A DNA stretch of 64,000 nucleotides from the NCBI GenBank assembly GCA_013397845.1, contig VZTG01005160.1, forward strand, positions 254,651 to 318,650, in the 5' to 3' direction. This document shows positions 59,195-64,000 of the stretch, one piece after another. The stretch is from Melanocharis versteri (Eukaryota > Chordata > Aves > Passeriformes > Melanocharitidae). Each line of letters opens with the position of its first letter. Position 1 is the first letter of the stretch. The translations under genes were made by a program, and so were the position numbers. The notes beneath the pieces were generated by a model, which was not told where the DNA came from, searched no databases, and was given only the letters and a program-made list of their open reading frames with translations.

Positions 59195-60742
59195 ATTCCA
59201 CAGCCCCTGATTTCCCCCAGGCCGTTCCCCTGCTTGGTTCCAAATGAGCCCGTGGCATTCTCAGTTCTGCAGTGAGTCCTGGGCTGGAGCAGTGTCAGAG
59301 CTCCCAGAACAGGCTGTGCTCTGTCACCTGCATCTTGGCACTTTTATTTCCTGCCTATGATGTGTTGAAACCACAGCCCCTGTCACCGATAAGCTGAGAA
59401 AGCATCACTCAGCCCTGAGTTGTTTTGTGGACACTTTTCTTCCTCTGACACGTTTTCCTTTCTATAAATGTCAGCGCATAAAGAGCACAGGATTAGATTT
59501 GATTTGTGCTCCTGGTGTTTGGTACATAAAGAACAACACTTGGGTGTCAGTACAATACATCGGAGGAAGTGACTCCCCCTAACTGTGTTCAGCTCTAAAC
59601 TTGAGTTAACATAAAGAGATCTTCAAAACCCATTGGATAACTCTGCAGATGAAATAGTTTGAAACAGTGATTACGGCTATTCCTGGCATCTGACCATTAT
59701 TTACAACTATTCATGAATCTTCAAAATCAGACTCGTTTTGTCTCATCTGAAAAATCTACTGAGAAATCTTCATTTTTTTGTTGCAAAATGATTTGGGTGC
59801 CTAATGACCCAGTTGGAAAAAGTCATCAAATGCAGCAGTTTGTGATGATCACTGAGGATGGGCTGTTTTGTCCAGGGATTTTATCTACCATTTCCATCAG
59901 AAAGTGCACTGGGAAATGTTTTTTCTCAGTGCAGTGTCCCTCTGTGTAGCTGTTTGTTGTGCTGTTCCTGAGGTCACAGAGCTCCCACTGCTGTGTCAGG
60001 GCATCCAATTTATAGAAACTTTATATAGGACCAGTTTAAAGGTTCCACACGTCCCTGCCGTGGTTGGCTTCATTTTGCATTAACTAGAAGTCCACTGCTG
60101 GTAATTTTGGCCAGCAGTGGCCCCTTTTCCCAGAGCTCATCTTCGCACTGCCCTTTTCCATGCTACAAGAGGTCACATTATTCCATGTCAATAAATTTGT
60201 GGGAAAAGTCTGCCTTTTTCTGTTATGGCCATGAGCTGCTGCTGCTGAGCTGGAACGAGCTGGGAATGTCCTCAGTGCTAAACTGTGAGATTGCATAATT
60301 ATGGCTTACACAACATCACACGCAGGCAAACAAACCAGGGATTGCTATGTGGGATGGACTCGGGAGCCTGTGTTGGACGGATTTCAGCGCTCGTGTTCCC
60401 TGCAGAAGGAGTTCCTGCTCCTTAATTTAGTAACCATATATCTGATTTTCACTTTTCTGGGGAAGGTGGGTGGCTTTGCTCAGAGTTTGGGGAATTTTTG
60501 CTTTCCCACTCTCCCTCGTGGCTCGGAAAGGTGGAGCCCACACAGTGCTTTCCATCGTGCCTGTCTCCATAAGGGAGTGGTTTTCCACCACAACAATTGG
60601 CAGTTACGGTTCTTGTTTTAAATAACATGGAAACAAAGCAGGCTGCTCCCACCCTGGACTCTGCAGATGGGCAGGGATCTGAATCCTGCTGGAATAATCA
60701 CTGATACTAATTATAGAATTCGGGGAAGACGGCGGGGCCGGG

Positions 60743-61006
60743 CAGGCTGAGCTGGGCTGGGCTGGGCTGGGCCAGGCTGAGCTGGGCCGGGCTGAACTGG
60801 GCTGAGCTGGACCAGGCTGAGCTGGGCTGGGCTGAGCTGGGCCAGGCTGAGCTGAGCCAGGCTGAGCTGGACCAGGCTGAGCTGGGCTGGGCTGGGCCAG
60901 GCTGAGCTGAGCCAGGCTGAGCTGAGCCAGGCTGAGCTGGGCTGGGCTGGGCCAGGCTGAGCTGGACCAGGCTGAGCTGGGCCAGGCTGAGCTGGACCAG
61001 GCTGAG
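60743..61006 (+). repeat. GCTGG/GCTGA pentamer array, switch-region-like
   Basis: The array is built almost entirely of GCTGG, GCTGA and CCAGG pentamers, giving a repeating CAGGCTGAGCTGG phrase with many AGCT tetramers. The G-rich strand is the + strand, the sense strand of the host gene. Composition and AGCT density resemble vertebrate IgH switch repeats, although this is not an immunoglobulin locus. A 189-codon antisense frame across it (Ala-Gln-Pro-type repeats) is an artefact. Confidence 0.93.
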
Positions 61007-63803
61007 CCTTCCAGCATGAACTGCAAAGCAACAAATCTCACCAATTTCTCTGTTGTGGTTTCTGCTCTTTGCTTTGTCTCTGTTTCCCTCCCCTTTGCTG
61101 CCCTTGCACTTCCAGCACGGGAATGTGTAGCAGCATCGTAGTAAGTGCTTGAATGGCTGGAAAATCCTTTCATGGCAAAGATGTGATTGTTACTTATTTA
61201 TTTTATTTTTGGTTAATACGACTGGAATACAAATGGGGCTCTGGTGCCTAAGGGCCTTGCATTCTTCCAGTAATTCCTTATGACATGTGTCAGGCTCTGT
61301 TTTATTCAGGTGGGTGGTGTGATATTAAACAAGAAAGCAAGCTTGCATTTCTCTGCTGCTGTATTTATACGCACACTCCTGGCACAGAGCTGCTTATTAG
61401 GAGAATGTCATCTCCACACTGCCTGTACCTGAAACAGTCTGCAAATACCGTGTGGGCTTTAGGAGGAATCATCTTAAATCAATCAGATCTCCCAACACCG
61501 GAGTGTCCTTCCTGCCTCATCCTTTGTCCAGGCAAAGATGAGGCTGCCAGAGATGTTCCTCAAGCAATGCTGCAGCCAAAACAGTCATGTCTGAATGGAA
61601 TATCGATTTTCTAATTGCTGTGCTGCTGTTAAATGAGTTGTTCTGGGGGAGTGGGGGGAAAGCAAACTCAGATGCGTGGCTGGCTGGCTTTGCTTTGGCT
61701 CTGCTGAACACAGCCAGGGTGTTAATGTGGGAAATCCAGCAAAAGGAGGAAGGTGGAATCCATTTTTGTGTGGCACAGACATTGGGAGGGCAAATGAGAC
61801 TCACCAGTGGGACAGGCTTATTCTCTGACAAAGCTCAAAACAGCCCTTTGGCTTCAGAGCTCGGGCTGCAGCCGGGGAGAGAGCGAATTGCAAAGCAGAG
61901 GCATCTTATGCAATCGTCCCCGGGAGGTGGCTGCTGCTCTCCACCATCCCAGCACTGCCCCAGCTCCTCAGGCTCTCCAGGCCAGAGCAGGACTGGCTGC
62001 TCCTCACACACACACAGCACCAGAGAAGGAGTTTTGCTTTCCTGGTGCCTGTTTGCTGCTGAGGGAAGTGGCCAGGTGGACAGTCCCTGTGCAGCCATGG
62101 AGGGGTGAGCTGCTGGGACAGGTCAGCCCCCGTGGAATCTCCACAAAACAGTCACTGGAAGGGACCACCTGGAGAAAAGGACATCCCTAGGAAAGGGACA
62201 TACCTGAGAGAGAAGTGAACTGGACCTCTCTGGCTTTTTTTTTAAAGCCTCTAGTCAGGCGTTTTGGAAAGTGGAATGCAGTTCCTGTAGTGAAATCTTT
62301 ATCACAAAGAATCTTCCTGAGACAATAGAAATAGTTATCAGCCCCATCTAACCAATAAATAATATTTCTTAATATAGTTTCAGAAAATGCAGCATATGTT
62401 TATGTGTTCAAACACATCCTCTTAGGAGAAAAATAGCTTCTTTATTTTTCTGAAGATTAAAATGCCAAATCAACTAATTACATTTCTTTGAAAACCTCTA
62501 CCACATAAAACACACACTCTCTCAGTGAACTAAATTGATTTATATTCCACCATTAATTCTTTATAGCCCATAATTTGCAGAACAACAAAGCTGGTTGGAA
62601 AATGTGCCCTATTAAGGGACAAACAGCTTTCTGAGTAAGATGGAAATATGTTGGCATGGAAAAGCAACGTGGGTGCAGCTGAGGCTGGGGCACAGCCATG
62701 GACTCAAGGCAGCCCTGGGAGAGCCTCCCGAGCTGCTGTGCAAAATCCCTGCAAACTGGGAAGGGGATCAGCCTGGCTGAGGTCATGGGGAGAGGAAGGT
62801 CCATGTCCACCCAGCTGGGACAGTCACTGTGCTCCATGTAAACATCTTTTCCCGAGCTTTCAGATGCTCTCCTGGTGATCCTGCAGTTCCAGCCCATGTA
62901 TATAATTTAATCAGGTGCCATGACCCTTCCCTTTGGGTGGTGTTTCTATTGGCTTGAGAATATCTGAAATTTCTCCTAGTATCTCCATTGGTCTCGTTTG
63001 CATTACCCATGGAAGCTTTTATTTTTTTATTATTAGGACAGTCTAGAAAACTGGAAATAAAATTATGTGTGGGTTCTTCCAGTAAATACGTCAGTGACTG
63101 GAATCGAGATCTTGGTAATGAAATTGGAATTTGTCTATTGTTGTTTTGTGGCAGTAATAAGATGACAATAGAATAATGCAGGTACAAAACTGCTGGGGTT
63201 TGGCAGATGAATGAGATGTTACAGAAGGGCTTGGATTGAGTGCATGGATTGGAAGTGGAGTTGGAGGCTGAGAGGGAGCCCACGTTTCAGTGCTGCTTCA
63301 GTGCAACTTCCCCTGGATTTCAGGGGGATCACAGGCTGCCTGCAAGGCTCGGGGTGCTGCATGTTTTTTATGGAAACCTTCTGTTTGTTCCCAGAGATGG
63401 GAATCTGTCAGACACGGAATAAATGCAGGCAGAGCTGGCAGGGAGGTGTTACAGCACAGGAAACAGAAACAGAGTCTTAAACAAATTAAAAAGATGGTAA
63501 TTAACCAAATGAATTTCATCCTGGAGATAATCAGACGAATATATTTAGAAGGAAAATAATCCCGATTCTCAGAAAACAGTAATTAAAATATACTCATTTT
63601 TGGGAATGGTTAACAAGCTAAATTGGAGGCAGCAAAGTAGGCTCGGGCCCTGGTGGATGCTCCTCGGGACGGCGTCTGACGAGGCCCTGATGTGTGATCT
63701 AAACACAGCCCTGAGAGCATCGGATCCGGAGTTTGGGAAACGGCTCTGGCTGGATAAGGATGAGTTCCTCAGATGCTGAAGGGAGCGTGGAGCACAGGCA
63801 GTG

Positions 63804-63832
63804 CTGTTATCTGGGTCGCTGGCAGATAACAG
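63804..63832. promoter_or_regulatory. Paired GATA inverted repeat
   Basis: CTGTTATCTG (63804-63813) and its exact reverse complement CAGATAACAG (63823-63832) flank a 9-base spacer. Each arm contains a GATAA core extended to AGATAAC. Two opposed GATA sites next to CTG half E-boxes are typical of GATA-dependent enhancers. Function is inferred from the motif. Confidence 0.5.
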
Positions 63833-64000
63833 AGGATGGATTTCATAACCGTGTATTTCAGAGGTGTCAACAGGGGGGAGGTGAAAGAATTTAGGGTGGA
63901 TAATTGACAGGTAAACAGGAGACAAGGTGGGGAGATGCAGGCATCCAGGCATCGGGAATTCACCTGCCTGCACCCATGTGGCAGTCAGAGCAGGCTGCCT

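Larger units (their letters stand above)
47247..64000 (+). other. DAB2IP: DAB2IP intron 3 (incomplete)
   Basis: Begins GTAAGG and runs at least 16.7 kb to the window edge. No exon with the expected continuation (a Ser-His-Leu-Met-Pro-Arg-type segment leading into the PH domain) is found, so exon 4 lies beyond 64000. The intron holds CR1 tails (53363-53457, 56031-56261 and 58901-59194), an old repeat (57405-57690), a 26-bp minisatellite (57814-58235), a GCTGG/GCTGA array (60743-61006), a CpG-bearing AT-rich element (52380-52870) and a GATA inverted repeat (63804-63832). No other gene is recognisable. Confidence 0.88.

Noticed and set aside
60604..61173. 189-codon - strand frame rich in Ala-Gln-Pro
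   Set aside because: Translation of the GCTGG/GCTGA array; no start context, exon signals or known family.
47247..64000. DAB2IP exon 4 or a CRISPR, tRNA, rRNA or viral insertion in the remainder
   Set aside because: Looked for the expected next segment of the protein and for each class. None was found, and the tandem arrays have no CRISPR-type unique spacers.

Overview
The window is vertebrate nuclear DNA, most likely from a bird. It carries several 5'-truncated CR1 retrotransposon tails ending in the typical ATTCTGTG-like repeats, a few very old amniote repeat remnants, GC-rich minisatellites and gene structure with long introns. There are no operons, bacterial-type genes or viral genes. 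One gene can be identified: the 5' part of DAB2IP (disabled-2 interacting protein, AIP1), a Ras GTPase-activating scaffold protein, on the + strand.

Layout. (1) 1-13740: non-coding upstream DNA with a CpG-rich minisatellite at 2790-3214 (containing a 4-N gap), a 42-bp triplicate at 8987-9112 and no recognisable gene. (2) 13740-14780: CpG-rich promoter region with a 13-bp minisatellite and DAB2IP coding exon 1 (14464-14581). (3) 14582-29668: intron 1. (4) 29669-29772: exon 2. (5) 29773-47127: intron 2, with CR1 copies and old repeats. (6) 46590-47095: a second CpG island inside the end of intron 2. It holds a probable alternative first exon (46748-46777) that splices in phase onto exon 3. (7) 47128-47246: exon 3. 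(8) 47247-64000: intron 3, unfinished at the window edge, with CR1 copies, a 26-bp minisatellite, a switch-region-like GCTGG/GCTGA array and candidate regulatory elements.

The three exons join without phase conflict (phase 1, then 0, then 2). They encode the first 113 residues plus two bases of codon 114: the basic, Arg/Ser-rich N-terminal segment ahead of the PH, C2 and RasGAP domains, which must lie on exons downstream of the window. The alternative first exon would replace the first 74 residues with ten.

No wholly new system was found. The items most worth following up are the in-phase alternative promoter/exon, recurrent X-box (RFX-type) palindromes including two identical 14-mers, a duplication that appears to supply the exon 2 branch point, a paired-GATA inverted repeat, an upstream ORF one TG unit from being in frame with the main ORF, and a switch-like repeat in the transcribed intron.
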